From Litoreibacter ponti (lineage in GTDB: Bacteria; Pseudomonadota; Alphaproteobacteria; Rhodobacterales; Rhodobacteraceae), in assembly GCF_003054285.1 (NCBI RefSeq), contig NZ_QBKS01000002.1, forward strand, positions 186,001 through 250,000: 64,000 bases of DNA, in the 5' to 3' direction. Positions 18,544-27,482 of the stretch are shown piece by piece (position 1 is the stretch's first letter; each line of letters begins with the position of its first letter). The translations under genes were made by a program, and so were the position numbers. A model generated the notes under the pieces. The model saw nothing but the letters and a program-made list of their open reading frames with translations, was not told where the DNA came from and made no database searches.

Positions 18544-20043
18544 ATGGCATCTCGCAGACGCAGTGGACGGCAAGACAAGCTGGCGCAACGCAGCGCGCCG
18601 CCCGCAAACCCGTGTCCGCCGGGCCAGATTGGCGGGCAGTACCTGCCACTGACTCCGTCCGAGCTGCGCGCGATCTATGACACCGCCCTGCGCCTTCTGG
18701 CCGAGCTGGGATTGGGCGAGGTGCCCGCCCGACTGGCCGAGGATTTGACCCGCGTGGGCGCACAAATGCAGGGCGGCCGGGCGTATTTCCCCAACGCTTT
18801 GGTCGAGGATGCAATCGACAAGGCCGCAAAGCGCTTCCCGCTCCATGGCCGCGACCCCGCCCGCACGATCGAGGTCGGTGGCGACGCCGTGCATTTCGGC
18901 ACCGGCGGCGCGGCAGTGCAAACCCTTGACCTCGACAGCGGGCTCTACCGCCCCTCGACGCTGAAGGACCTGCACGACTTCACAAGGCTGCAAGACACGC
19001 TGACCAACGTCTCGTGGTTCACCCGCTGCTGCGTCGCGACAGATGTGCCAGACACGTTCCAGCTGGACGTCAACACCGCCTACGCGCTGATCCGCAACAC
19101 GACCAAGCCGGTGGCGACCTCCTTCACATTGGCCGAAAACGTCGCCCCCATCGTTCAGATGCTCGACATCGCCGCGGGTGGCAGCTTCGCCGCGCGGCCG
19201 TTCCTGAAGGCCCATATCAGCCCGATCATCTCGCCTATGCGCTTTGGCGAGGACGCGGTCGATGTGCTTTACGAATGCGCCGCCCACAACATCCCCGTCT
19301 CCTGCATCACCGCCGCGCAATCCGGCGCGACCGCGCCCGCGACGCTCGCAGGGTTCCTCGCGCAATCTCTGGCGGAAACCCTCGCAAGCCTCGTGATGGT
19401 CCACGCGATCAAGCCCGGCCACCCGATGATCTTTTCCAATTGGCCGCTGGTCATCGACCTGCGCACCGGTGCCTTCGCGGGTGGCGGCGGCGAGATCGCG
19501 GTGATGAACGCGGCCTCCGCCCAGATCAGCAACTGGCTGGGCCTGCCATCGGGTGTCGCCGCGTCCATGACCGACGCCAAGGCCATCGACGCGCAATACG
19601 GGGTCGAGAAAGGCCTGACTGCGCTCGCCGCAGGCCTCGCGGGCGGCAATCTGATCTATGAGAGCTCCGGCATGACCGCGTCCCTGCTCGGCGCCAGTTT
19701 CGAGGCGTTCATCCTTGATGACGAGATGCATTCCGCCATCTACCGCACCCTGCGCGGCGTCGAGGTGAGCGAGGAGACCCTGGGCTTTGACAACATCTGC
19801 GAGGCGGTGCTGGGCGAGGGCCATTTCCTTGGCACCGCCCAGACCTACGCCGCGATGGAACGGGACTATCACTACCCGACGCTCGCCGACCGCGAGCAGC
19901 CCCGCACCTGGGCCGAGAACGGCGCGAAGGATATCTGGGAGATCGCCCGCGACAAGGCCCGCGCTGTGCTCGACAGCCACCACCCGGACTACCTGACCCC
20001 CGAACAGGACGCCGAAATCCGCGCGGCCTTCCCTATTCTATAG
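18544..20043 (+). CDS. MttB-family (trimethylamine/betaine) corrinoid methyltransferase, non-pyrrolysine
   Basis: The 499-residue protein matches the trimethylamine methyltransferase MttB superfamily over its length (for example GQYLPLTPSELRAIYDTALR at the start of the domain and VHAIKPGHPMIFSNWP centrally). The reading frame has no internal TAG, so it lacks the pyrrolysine of the archaeal enzyme. Such members include glycine betaine, proline betaine and carnitine:corrinoid methyltransferases. No corrinoid-binding protein gene is present in the window; one elsewhere would be needed if it works by that mechanism. The ATG is 158 bp from the divergent FAD/GcvT gene. The stop is followed at once by the 26-bp repeat shared with 55.1 kb. 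Confidence 0.88.
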   Translation: MASRRRSGRQDKLAQRSAPPANPCPPGQIGGQYLPLTPSELRAIYDTALRLLAELGLGEVPARLAEDLTRVGAQMQGGRAYFPNALVEDAIDKAAKRFPLHGRDPARTIEVGGDAVHFGTGGAAVQTLDLDSGLYRPSTLKDLHDFTRLQDTLTNVSWFTRCCVATDVPDTFQLDVNTAYALIRNTTKPVATSFTLAENVAPIVQMLDIAAGGSFAARPFLKAHISPIISPMRFGEDAVDVLYECAAHNIPVSCITAAQSGATAPATLAGFLAQSLAETLASLVMVHAIKPGHPMIFSNWPLVIDLRTGAFAGGGGEIAVMNAASAQISNWLGLPSGVAASMTDAKAIDAQYGVEKGLTALAAGLAGGNLIYESSGMTASLLGASFEAFILDDEMHSAIYRTLRGVEVSEETLGFDNICEAVLGEGHFLGTAQTYAAMERDYHYPTLADREQPRTWAENGAKDIWEIARDKARAVLDSHHPDYLTPEQDAEIRAAFPIL

Positions 20044-20069
20044 GCTTCGTTTTGGCAGAAATACTCAAA
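20044..20069 (-). repeat. 26-bp intergenic motif, copy 1
   Basis: Read on the minus strand, the segment begins TTTGAGTATTTCTGCC and ends AAAACGAAGC. It matches the plus-strand copy at 55093-55118 in 25 of 26 positions. It begins two bases after the TAG of the ABC ATPase gene, and it also lies directly after the mttB-family stop on the other strand. The function is unknown. Confidence 0.6.
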
Positions 20070-20071
20070 CC

Positions 20072-21085
20072 CTAGCTCACAGCCAGGCCCGCACTGTCGA
20101 ACCCATGGGTGCGCGTGGTGTTAAAGATCAGCCCGACCGCATCCCCCGGCTTCAGCTCGGTATCGCCCGCAACCCGCACCGTCAGCTTGCCCGCCTCGCC
20201 GCAATCGACCACAACGAACGTGTCCGCGCCCAGATATTCCAGAATATCGACCACCCCGTCTACATGCGCGCCGTCCATGCCAAGCGTGATGTGCTCGGGC
20301 CGGATGCCGACATCCACCGTGCCGTCCGCCAGCGTAAGCCCGCGCACATGGGCGGCAGGCAGGATGTTCATCTTGGGCGAGCCGATGAACTGCGCCACGA
20401 ACAGGTTCGCAGGCCGCTCATAAAGCTCGCGCGGTGTGCCTACTTGCGCGATGCGCCCAAATTCCAGCACCACGATCCGGTCGGCCAGCGTCATCGCTTC
20501 GACCTGATCATGGGTCACGTAGATCATCGTCGCCGCCAGCGTCTGGTGCAGCTTGGCGATCTCGTAGCGCATCTCGACCCTGAGCGCCGCGTCGAGGTTC
20601 GACAAAGGCTCGTCGAACAGAAACGCCGTTGGGTCTCGCACGATGGATCGCCCGATGGCCACCCGCTGGCGCTGCCCGCCTGACAGATCCTTCGGGCGGC
20701 GGTCCATATAAGCGTCGAGCTTCAGAACCCGGGCGGCCTCGTCGACCTTCTCCTTGATCTCGGCGGGTGGCAGGCCTGCGGATTTTAGCGGGAAGCCCAC
20801 ATTGTCGCGCACCGACATATGCGGGTAGAGCGCGTAGCTTTGAAACACCATCGCCAGCCCCCGGCGCGAGGGCGGCTCCGCAGTCGCATCACGATCCCCG
20901 ATCAGGATTTGGCCGCGCGACGTCTCTTCCAGCCCCGCGATCATGCGCAGCAGCGTGGACTTGCCGCAGCCCGATGGGCCTACGAAGATGACGAACTCGC
21001 CCTCCTCGATCTCAAGGTCCACGCCCTTGATGACCTGCACCTCGCCGAACCACTTTTCGACGGCTTTCAATGTGAGCGAGGGCAT
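20072..21085 (-). CDS. sugar ABC transporter ATP-binding protein (MalK/UgpC type)
   Basis: The 337-residue ATPase has Walker [10 protein letters not shown], signature LSGGQRQR, Walker [16 protein letters not shown] and the switch His in YVTHDQ. A C-terminal TOBE/MalK regulatory part follows. It powers the importer encoded upstream by two permeases and a binding protein. Its ATG overlaps the TGA of the glycosidase gene by one base (TGATG), so translation is coupled; a longer reading frame to 21331 is only overlap with the glycosidase. It is the last gene of the LacI-led operon. The transported sugar is not readable from the ATPase. Confidence 0.93.
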   Translation of the reverse strand: MPSLTLKAVEKWFGEVQVIKGVDLEIEEGEFVIFVGPSGCGKSTLLRMIAGLEETSRGQILIGDRDATAEPPSRRGLAMVFQSYALYPHMSVRDNVGFPLKSAGLPPAEIKEKVDEAARVLKLDAYMDRRPKDLSGGQRQRVAIGRSIVRDPTAFLFDEPLSNLDAALRVEMRYEIAKLHQTLAATMIYVTHDQVEAMTLADRIVVLEFGRIAQVGTPRELYERPANLFVAQFIGSPKMNILPAAHVRGLTLADGTVDVGIRPEHITLGMDGAHVDGVVDILEYLGADTFVVVDCGEAGKLTVRVAGDTELKPGDAVGLIFNTTRTHGFDSAGLAVS

Positions 21086-22344
21086 CAGGCGGCTCCTTGC
21101 TGGTGTTGCGGCGCGTGACCAGCCCAACCCAGCCAGACGGCGGCGGTCCAGGTGAAGCTGCCGCCCCCCGCAGGCGCGCTCGTGTGGGGGTCGTAGTATT
21201 CGGCGAAGCCGTGCGCCTCCATCAGCCGGGCGGTGTCGCGGCGGATGCGGGCCGCGGGCCCGTCGAGCCCCTGCTCTTCCAGACCGGACCCCACGAGGTA
21301 GTTCATGATCGGCCAGGTCGGCCCACGCCAATAGCGCAGGCTCTCGAACCCTTCGGCCTCCGGGTCATAGCTGGCGAGACCATACTCCGCCGCCGCCAGC
21401 ATCCGCTCCAACGCGGGCAGCGCGCGCGCGTCGTTGATCCCGGCATACCAGCACAGCATCGACGCATTCGACAGCACGCCATTGAACCGCCCCGCTCGCA
21501 CGTCACGGCTGTCATAGCCACCGATCTCCGGGTTCCAAAGCGTCTCGGCCCCGTCCTCCAGCACGGCGATCCACTCTTCGATCTCGCTGACATCCTCGCC
21601 AAAGCGGCGGCCCATCGCGGCCAGATCCCGCTGGGCGCGCAGCAGCGTAAAGGTCATTGTCGGGTCCGCCACCCGGAACGGATTGATCTCGCGCAGCTTC
21701 TCGTGATCCCAGCCGACCGAGACCCCGATCTGCACCAGCTTCAAATAGCGATCGTAATCGTATTTCGTGGGCCGCATCGCCGGGTCCACATGGCTGGTGT
21801 CGCGGCGGGTGTATTCGCCCACATCATCGGCATCGATGGCGCGCATCGCGCCGTCCCAGTCGGGCGCATTGTCCCGGCCCGCCTCCCACGGATGGGTGAC
21901 GCAGACCGCGCCGCGGTCCAGCCGCCAGTCCATGAACCAGCGGTGCCAGCGCTTCAACGCGGGCCACATCGCCCGCGCGCGCGCCTCGCCCGTGGGGTCC
22001 ATCGCCAGCATCTTGGCCATGAAGCTCGCCGCCACCGGCGGCTGGCTGATGCCAGAGGACGGGATCGGCCCGCGCCCCTGCCACACATCGGGCCCCGGGA
22101 AGTAACCCGGATCGGGGCGATGGAACAGGATATGGGGGATCATGCCGTCCTCCCACTGGCCCGACATCAGCGTCTCCAGCTCTTGCCAGCCGCGATCCGC
22201 ATCGAAGGTGGCAAATCCCCAGGCGGCAAAGGCGCTGTCCCAGTTCCACTGGTAGGGGTAGAGCCCCTTGGTGGGCAGCGTGTAGCCGCCGCGATCATTG
22301 CCCCGCAGGATGCCTTGGGCCTTTTCGGTCAAATCCATACTCAT
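21085..22344 (-). CDS. GH63-like glycoside hydrolase (MGH1/glucosylglycerate-hydrolase type)
   Basis: The 419-residue protein has the (alpha/alpha)6-barrel pattern of GH63-like hydrolases: [20 protein letters not shown] near the start, [14 protein letters not shown] in the middle and [14 protein letters not shown] near the end. Relatives include mannosylglycerate/glucosylglycerate hydrolases and alpha-glucosidases. No signal peptide is seen, so it should act in the cytoplasm on an imported glycoside. It is embedded in an ABC sugar operon, with ATGA overlap to the permease and TGATG overlap to the ATPase. The order regulator-binding protein-permease-permease-glycosidase-ATPase copies the rhizobial agl alpha-glucoside operon, with a GH63-like enzyme in the slot of AglA (GH13). 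Confidence 0.85.
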   Translation of the reverse strand: MSMDLTEKAQGILRGNDRGGYTLPTKGLYPYQWNWDSAFAAWGFATFDADRGWQELETLMSGQWEDGMIPHILFHRPDPGYFPGPDVWQGRGPIPSSGISQPPVAASFMAKMLAMDPTGEARARAMWPALKRWHRWFMDWRLDRGAVCVTHPWEAGRDNAPDWDGAMRAIDADDVGEYTRRDTSHVDPAMRPTKYDYDRYLKLVQIGVSVGWDHEKLREINPFRVADPTMTFTLLRAQRDLAAMGRRFGEDVSEIEEWIAVLEDGAETLWNPEIGGYDSRDVRAGRFNGVLSNASMLCWYAGINDARALPALERMLAAAEYGLASYDPEAEGFESLRYWRGPTWPIMNYLVGSGLEEQGLDGPAARIRRDTARLMEAHGFAEYYDPHTSAPAGGGSFTWTAAVWLGWAGHAPQHQQGAA

Positions 22345-23555
22345 CCCTTCACCGACCCGGCGGTCAGCCCTTTCGTCATGAAGCGCTCGAGCCCCAAAAA
22401 GAGCGCCATGATCGGCACGGTGGCGATCACGGAGCCCGCCATCAGGTGCTGGCGCGGTATCTCGGAGGAATTGAGCGAGGCGATGCCCCGCGTCAGGGTG
22501 AACTTGCTGGGGTCATCCAGCAGCATGAAGGCCAGCAGGAACTCGTTCCAGGCGATCATGAACACGTAAAGCGACACGCTGGCAATCGCGGGCAGCGACA
22601 GCGGCAAGGTGATCTTCCAGATCACCATCAGGCGCGACAGCCCGTCCATCAGGCCCGCTTCTTCGACCTCGGCGGGCAGTCCGCGGAAGTAGCCCTGCAG
22701 CATGTAAAGCGCCACGGGGATCGTGGTGACCGGGTAGATCAGGATGATCCCCAGCAGCGAGTTGCGCAGGCCCGTCATCGAAAAGGCGATGTAGATCGGC
22801 AGTGCCAGCACGATCATTGGCACCATGTAGATCAGCAGGATCGAGCGCGAAAACGCCGCCCGCCCCTGGAACCGCAACCGCGCCACGGCATAGGCCCCCG
22901 GCACCGCAAACAGCAGCGTGATCAGCACCGTCAGCACCGAGATGCCAAACGAGTTCAGCAGGTAGGTGCCGAAGTTGAACTGGGTGAACAGCTCGTCATA
23001 GGACCGGAACAGCTCCGCGCCCTTGGACAGCTCGATGGAGAAGTCGAGCGGGTTCTGGATCAGCTCCGACTGGTTTTTCAGCGAGGTCAGCACCATAACG
23101 TAGAACGGGATCAACACGATGGCGGTAAAGAAGATGTAGCCAAAGCCCGTCAGGAACTTGATCACCGCCGCTTCGAACTCGTGGCGGGTCAAAAGCTTGG
23201 CGGGCATGTCATCGAGGATCAGATGCATCGACCAGGAGAAGGCGACCGATAGCGCCACAGCCGCGAAAACCCGCGCGAAACTGCTGGCATCTTCGCCCAC
23301 GACCAGCGGCCCCATCCCAAGCAGGATCAGGATCACCAGCGACGCGGTGCCCATGACCTCGCCCCAGAAATCGCCCAAGCGCTGCGAGATCGTGTAGCCG
23401 ATAATCGCGCCCCAAAGCAGCGACAGCAGGATATGCGGGCGGAACGCCTCGCCTGTGGCAAAGCTCATCGCGACCGCGACCGTGGTCGACAGCACCACCA
23501 TCCACAATGCCCCCAGGACAGGGCCGGTGACGAAGCCATAGCGTAGCTTGCTCAT
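22341..23555 (-). CDS. sugar ABC transporter permease (MalG type) with long N-terminal membrane extension
   Basis: The 404-residue inner-membrane protein has a conventional MalG-like permease from about residue 130 on. It includes the EAA loop region (VEEAGLMDGLSRLMVIWKIT) and the terminal [16 protein letters not shown]. About 130 extra residues precede it and contain several hydrophobic segments, where MalG-type permeases usually have only a short tail. The start at 23555 follows GGAGCGCAAC; a reading frame to 23600 lacks such a site. It pairs with the permease encoded just upstream. Confidence 0.9.
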   Translation of the reverse strand: MSKLRYGFVTGPVLGALWMVVLSTTVAVAMSFATGEAFRPHILLSLLWGAIIGYTISQRLGDFWGEVMGTASLVILILLGMGPLVVGEDASSFARVFAAVALSVAFSWSMHLILDDMPAKLLTRHEFEAAVIKFLTGFGYIFFTAIVLIPFYVMVLTSLKNQSELIQNPLDFSIELSKGAELFRSYDELFTQFNFGTYLLNSFGISVLTVLITLLFAVPGAYAVARLRFQGRAAFSRSILLIYMVPMIVLALPIYIAFSMTGLRNSLLGIILIYPVTTIPVALYMLQGYFRGLPAEVEEAGLMDGLSRLMVIWKITLPLSLPAIASVSLYVFMIAWNEFLLAFMLLDDPSKFTLTRGIASLNSSEIPRQHLMAGSVIATVPIMALFLGLERFMTKGLTAGSVKG

Positions 23556-23637
23556 GTTGCGCTCCACTGAAACGGGTGCGGCCACATTTGGCTGCGCCAA
23601 ACGTTTTCCCGCACGCGGTGAAACTTCGTTTCCCCGG

Positions 23638-24882
23638 TCATAGCCCTTCCTCTTGGCTGATGAACTTGAAGAAGAAGGCCGAGAAGAGCAGCAGGCAGCC
23701 GAAGATCACCACCGCCACCGCCGCCCCCGCGCCGATGTTGGAGACCGCGAAGGCCTGCTCGTAGACATTGACCGTCAGGGTCCGGGTGCCCGCGTTGCCG
23801 CCCGTTAGCAGGAAGATGTCGTCGAACTTGTTGAAGGTCCAAATGAAGCGCAGCAGGAACAGCACAGACAGGATGCCCAAAAGCTGCGGCACCGACAGGG
23901 CCCAGAACTGCTGGAAGGGCGACGCGCCGTCCATATCCGCCGCCTCGTACATATCCGTGTCGATGCTTTGCATCCGCGCGAGGATGAACAGGAAGGACAG
24001 CGGGAAGTAGCGCCAGATCTCGAAGATCGTCACCATGATCAGCGCCAGCGGGCGCTCACCGAAGAAGTTGATCGCCTCGCTTGTCACCCCCATCTGGATC
24101 AGCAGCGCATTGGCCGAGCCTGAGAACGGGTCAAACAGGATGATCCACGCGAAGGCCACGGCGATGATGGGCGAGACATAAGGAAACAGGTAAAGCCCGC
24201 GCAGTATGCCCTGCCCCTTGAAGCTTTTGTTCAAAAGCAGCGCCGCGAACAGCCCGAACAGCAGCGCGCCGACGGTGCCGAAGACGGTGTAGAACAGCGT
24301 GACCCACAGCACCTCCCAGAACTCGTCGCCGTCGAAGACGCGGGCGAAGTTGTCCCACGTAAAGGTGGTGTTGGTCAGTACGTTCGACGCGCTTCCGGTG
24401 ACCTTTGCTTCGCTGTCCTGCGGTCGCAACGCATTGTCGAGGAAGGCTTGCCCGACTGTCACCGGGAAGGTCAGCGTCTCCCGCGCGCCGCCCTCCCAAT
24501 CGCCCAGATCGCAGGATAGATCGCGACCCTCAAGCGTGCAGCGCGGATCGACCTCCAGCACCTCCAGGCCCTCGGGCACCTCGTCGGTAAAGGTCACACC
24601 GATGATCGGCTGATCCTGCGAGGAATTGCGCAAGCGGTAGCGGATCGTGGCCTCGTCGCCCGCCGCCGCCGGGCTGCCGCGCAGGTCCTCGCGCAGTACC
24701 ACCTCGGGCGCGCGCAGATCGGCCAGCGACACCGGCTTGATTGAGATCCAGAAAATCGCGAGCAGCGGAAGGATCACCACCAGCGACACGGCGGTGATCG
24801 TGGGCAGCAGCAGGCCCCAGGCCAGCCGTGCCTCCAGCCGCGCCAGCGGGCCGGTTCCTTTGGGTGGGACAGCGTCAGACAT
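23638..24882 (-). CDS. sugar ABC transporter permease (MalF type) with inserted periplasmic beta domain
   Basis: The 414-residue permease has a first membrane helix at about residues 18-48. About 115 residues of soluble, beta-rich sequence follow (about 55-170), then five further helices with the EAA loop (YEAADMDGASPFQQFWALSV). The insert contains two Cys (RCTLEGRDLSC) and resembles DUF11/conserved-repeat beta domains. By topology it faces the periplasm, where it could contact the binding protein. MalF of E. coli also has a periplasmic P2 loop, so a role in docking is plausible. It is separated from the binding-protein gene by a hairpin. Confidence 0.9.
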   Translation of the reverse strand: MSDAVPPKGTGPLARLEARLAWGLLLPTITAVSLVVILPLLAIFWISIKPVSLADLRAPEVVLREDLRGSPAAAGDEATIRYRLRNSSQDQPIIGVTFTDEVPEGLEVLEVDPRCTLEGRDLSCDLGDWEGGARETLTFPVTVGQAFLDNALRPQDSEAKVTGSASNVLTNTTFTWDNFARVFDGDEFWEVLWVTLFYTVFGTVGALLFGLFAALLLNKSFKGQGILRGLYLFPYVSPIIAVAFAWIILFDPFSGSANALLIQMGVTSEAINFFGERPLALIMVTIFEIWRYFPLSFLFILARMQSIDTDMYEAADMDGASPFQQFWALSVPQLLGILSVLFLLRFIWTFNKFDDIFLLTGGNAGTRTLTVNVYEQAFAVSNIGAGAAVAVVIFGCLLLFSAFFFKFISQEEGL

Positions 24883-24921
24883 CGCCGAGACCTTCCGCGT
24901 TAAAATTCATGCAGTGGTAGG

Positions 24922-24953
24922 AGGGGCGGCCCCATGCGCACGGGGCCACCCCT
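24922..24953 (-). terminator. GC-rich hairpin between binding-protein and permease genes
   Basis: AGGGGCGGCCCC (24922-24933) pairs with GGGGCCACCCCT (24942-24953): 12 bp with one mismatch and an 8-base loop. It lies 17 bp past the binding-protein stop and has no U-run. It probably works as a partial terminator or 3' end stabiliser, so that more binding protein than permease is made. Confidence 0.6.
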
Positions 24954-24970
24954 GGGAGTGCAGCCGCCGG

Positions 24971-26320
24971 TTACTCGACGCCTGCAATCGCGCTGTTCAG
25001 CTCGGCTACGGTGGCCGCCGCATCACGCTCGCCATCGATGAACTCGCGCACCAGACGGTTGATCACCTGGCTGTTGATGATCTTTGACGCCACAGCCAAC
25101 TGGCCTTCCTTGACGCCCCAGCGTTGGGCCACGTCCAGGCCGCCTACGATCTCGTCGATCATCTCTTGTGCATAGAGATCACCCAAAGGCGCTTTCCGGT
25201 CCACGCCCACATCCAGCGTCGCCCACAGATCGGCAAACTGCGTCGGGTTGTCGGCGGTGCCGCGGCGTACGGGGAACTTGCCCTCGGGCGCGATGGCCAG
25301 TGTCTGGCCGTAGCCATCGTTCATCGAGAACTCGACGAACTCCATCGCCGCGTCGGTGGACGCGTCAGACGTGATGCCGAAGTAGCGGATGTCGCCCCAG
25401 GCAGCACCATCGGGGTTCGACGGACCAGAGAAGTTGGTCACGATGCCGGTCGCCGCCGCCAGATCCTTGGAGGTCGGATCGTCGTTGATCGTGGGTGGGG
25501 CGCTGTCGCGCAGGCCGGCCAGCTCGTCGAGGATGAAGGGCGACCAGATGATCATCGCCGCATTGCCCGAGAAATACAGCGTACGGGACTGATCCCAGTA
25601 CAAATCACCCGGAGGCGAGGCTTCCGCGATGGCCTTGTAGAACTCCAGCACCTCGATCGTCGCGGCCTCATCCAGCTCTTGGATGCCATCCGCGCCCACG
25701 GGCGAGACGCCATTGGCGAGGAACACATGCTCCAGCACCTGAGACATGAAGTTCTCGTCGATCTTGGTGGCGGCCACGAAGCCGTACATCTCTGGCGGGT
25801 TGTGCAGCTTCTCGACCGCGGCCAGAACATTTGCGTAGGACGTGGGCGGCTCCAGCCCCGCCTCTTCGAACTTGTCGGCGCGGTAGACCAGCATCTGGGT
25901 CCAGCCATCCACCGGGACGGAAGCATAGCCGCCCTCGATCGCCGCCATACCAAGCGCGCCAGAGGCAAAGGTGCCCGCGCCCAGGTTCTCGACCACATCC
26001 GTCGCTGCGTCGGTATCAAGGATCCCGGCCTCGGCCCATGGCAGGGCGTATTGCAGCGGGTGGTAGATTACGTCCGGCAGGTCGCCTGCGGCAAAGGCCG
26101 CGGTGGCGCGGGTGCCAAGGTCGCTTTCCGTGACCGGGATCACCTCGACCGTGTGACCGGACGCGGCGGCGAAGTCAGCAGCCATCTGCTCTTGGCGGGC
26201 GAGACGCTCGGGCTGCTCTTCGGTGGTCCAGAAACGCAGCGTCTCGGCGCTGGCCGCACTGGTTAGCGCCAAGGCGCAGGCCGCGCTCATCAGCAGTTTC
26301 GTGTTCAAAGTCAAAGTCAT
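24971..26320 (-). CDS. ABC transporter sugar-binding protein
   Basis: The 449-residue protein opens with a signal peptide (LLMSAACALALTSAASA, cleavage near residue 25). It continues as a family 1 extracellular solute-binding protein, with ETLRFWTTEEQPER after the cleavage site and DLPDVIYHPLQYALPWAEAG. It would capture a sugar or glycoside in the periplasm and deliver it to the two extended permeases. The ATG follows GGGAGGAA. It is the second gene of the operon, 32 bp after the LacI stop, and is followed by a GC-rich hairpin. The ligand is unknown; the GH63-like hydrolase suggests a glucosyl- or mannosyl-conjugate such as a compatible solute (inference). Confidence 0.92.
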   Translation of the reverse strand: MTLTLNTKLLMSAACALALTSAASAETLRFWTTEEQPERLARQEQMAADFAAASGHTVEVIPVTESDLGTRATAAFAAGDLPDVIYHPLQYALPWAEAGILDTDAATDVVENLGAGTFASGALGMAAIEGGYASVPVDGWTQMLVYRADKFEEAGLEPPTSYANVLAAVEKLHNPPEMYGFVAATKIDENFMSQVLEHVFLANGVSPVGADGIQELDEAATIEVLEFYKAIAEASPPGDLYWDQSRTLYFSGNAAMIIWSPFILDELAGLRDSAPPTINDDPTSKDLAAATGIVTNFSGPSNPDGAAWGDIRYFGITSDASTDAAMEFVEFSMNDGYGQTLAIAPEGKFPVRRGTADNPTQFADLWATLDVGVDRKAPLGDLYAQEMIDEIVGGLDVAQRWGVKEGQLAVASKIINSQVINRLVREFIDGERDAAATVAELNSAIAGVE

Positions 26321-26352
26321 GTGGTTCCTCCCATTGGACTTTCTCGTATTGG

Positions 26353-27408
26353 TTATCTCGGTGGTCCGACCGACCCGCGATCCATCAGGATCGGTAATGC
26401 GGTCTCGCGCAGCTCTTCGGGGGCCGCGCCCTTGATGCGGCGGATCAGCAGCGCGCTCAGGCGCTGGCCTGCGGTCTTGTAGTCGACCGCGTAAGTGGAC
26501 AATGGCGGCGTCGCATGCGCCCCGTCGGGCGAACCGTCATAGGCCATCACCGACAGGTCCGCGCCGACCGCCAAGCCCCGCTCTTCCGCCGCGCGGTAGA
26601 CGCCAAGCGCCGCCATATCCACGGCGCAAACGATGGCCGTCGGCGGATCCGTCAAGTCGAGCATCTCGCGCGCCGCCTGCGCACCTGCCGCCCGCGTCAC
26701 CGCATCCGCGCGCATCAGCGCCGGATCAATTTCTAGCCCGGCATCTGCCATCCCGCGCCGGAACCCCGCCTCGCGCAGGGGCGCGTAGTTGTACTGCATC
26801 CCGCCATTGATGAAGCCGATGCGGCGGTGCCCAAGTGCCGCCAGCCGGGTCACCGCATCCGCCATCGCGTCCTCGCCCAGAATGTCGAACCACGCGCAGC
26901 CCGCATCCTTGCCCGTGCGCCCGAACATCACGAAGGGCACGCCCGCCGCGCGCAGCAACGCCACACGCGGATCGCGGGTCAATGTCCGGGGCAGCACGAA
27001 GCCGTCGACCTTCTGGTCGCGGATCATTTGGCGGAACGTCTCTTCTGTCTGCGCGGGGCTTTCCGTCGCGGCCAGGGTCAGGGTCCAGCCTTCGGCGCTC
27101 GCGCCACTGGACAGCCCGGCCAGAAATTCCGCCAAGAATGGGCGTTGCGCGTCGTGGTCGCCAAGCTGGATCACAAGGCCCAGCGACTTGGTCAGCCCGG
27201 TGCGGATCGCCTGCGCCTGTGACAGCGGGCGGTAGCCCATTTTGTCGGCCATGCGACGCACCCGCAGGCGCGTGCTGTCAGAGATATCGGGGTAGTCGTT
27301 GAGCGCGCGCGACACGGTCGACTTGGTCAGGCCCAGCGCATCGGACACGTCCGAAATCGTGACCCGCCTCGGCGCCTGGCGCAGCTTTTCGGTCCCCGCA
27401 AGTGACAT
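26353..27408 (-). CDS. LacI-family transcriptional regulator of the downstream ABC operon
   Basis: The 351-residue protein has an N-terminal helix-turn-helix (VTISDVSDALGLTKSTVSRA, residues ~16-35), the hinge region and a periplasmic-binding-like effector domain. It is the first gene of the operon, so it should control itself with the transporter. A perfect 16-bp palindrome typical of LacI operators lies 34 bp upstream of its start. The effector is probably the transported sugar or a product of it. Confidence 0.93.
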   Translation of the reverse strand: MSLAGTEKLRQAPRRVTISDVSDALGLTKSTVSRALNDYPDISDSTRLRVRRMADKMGYRPLSQAQAIRTGLTKSLGLVIQLGDHDAQRPFLAEFLAGLSSGASAEGWTLTLAATESPAQTEETFRQMIRDQKVDGFVLPRTLTRDPRVALLRAAGVPFVMFGRTGKDAGCAWFDILGEDAMADAVTRLAALGHRRIGFINGGMQYNYAPLREAGFRRGMADAGLEIDPALMRADAVTRAAGAQAAREMLDLTDPPTAIVCAVDMAALGVYRAAEERGLAVGADLSVMAYDGSPDGAHATPPLSTYAVDYKTAGQRLSALLIRRIKGAAPEELRETALPILMDRGSVGPPR

Positions 27409-27441
27409 GCAGCAACATCCTCCCGGGAATCATGCTGCGCT

Positions 27442-27457
27442 CCGAAACCGGTTTCGG
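27442..27457. promoter_or_regulatory. LacI-type operator palindrome
   Basis: CCGAAACCGGTTTCGG is a perfect 16-bp palindrome with the central CG expected for LacI-family operators (CGAAACCGGTTTCG core). It lies 34 bp upstream of the LacI ATG and 25 bp beyond the mtlK stop. It is very probably the operator of the adjacent regulator and of the whole transporter operon. Confidence 0.75.
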
Positions 27458-27482
27458 CAAGGGGTTTTGAAAAAAGAGCTTC

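Noticed and set aside
16727..18652. 641-codon plus-strand open frame opposite the FAD/GcvT gene
   Set aside because: His/Arg/Gln-rich composition typical of antisense to GC-rich genes; the minus-strand protein has a full domain set.
18544..20043. Pyrrolysine-containing MttB
   Set aside because: The frame has no internal TAG, so the protein belongs to the pyrrolysine-free branch of the family.
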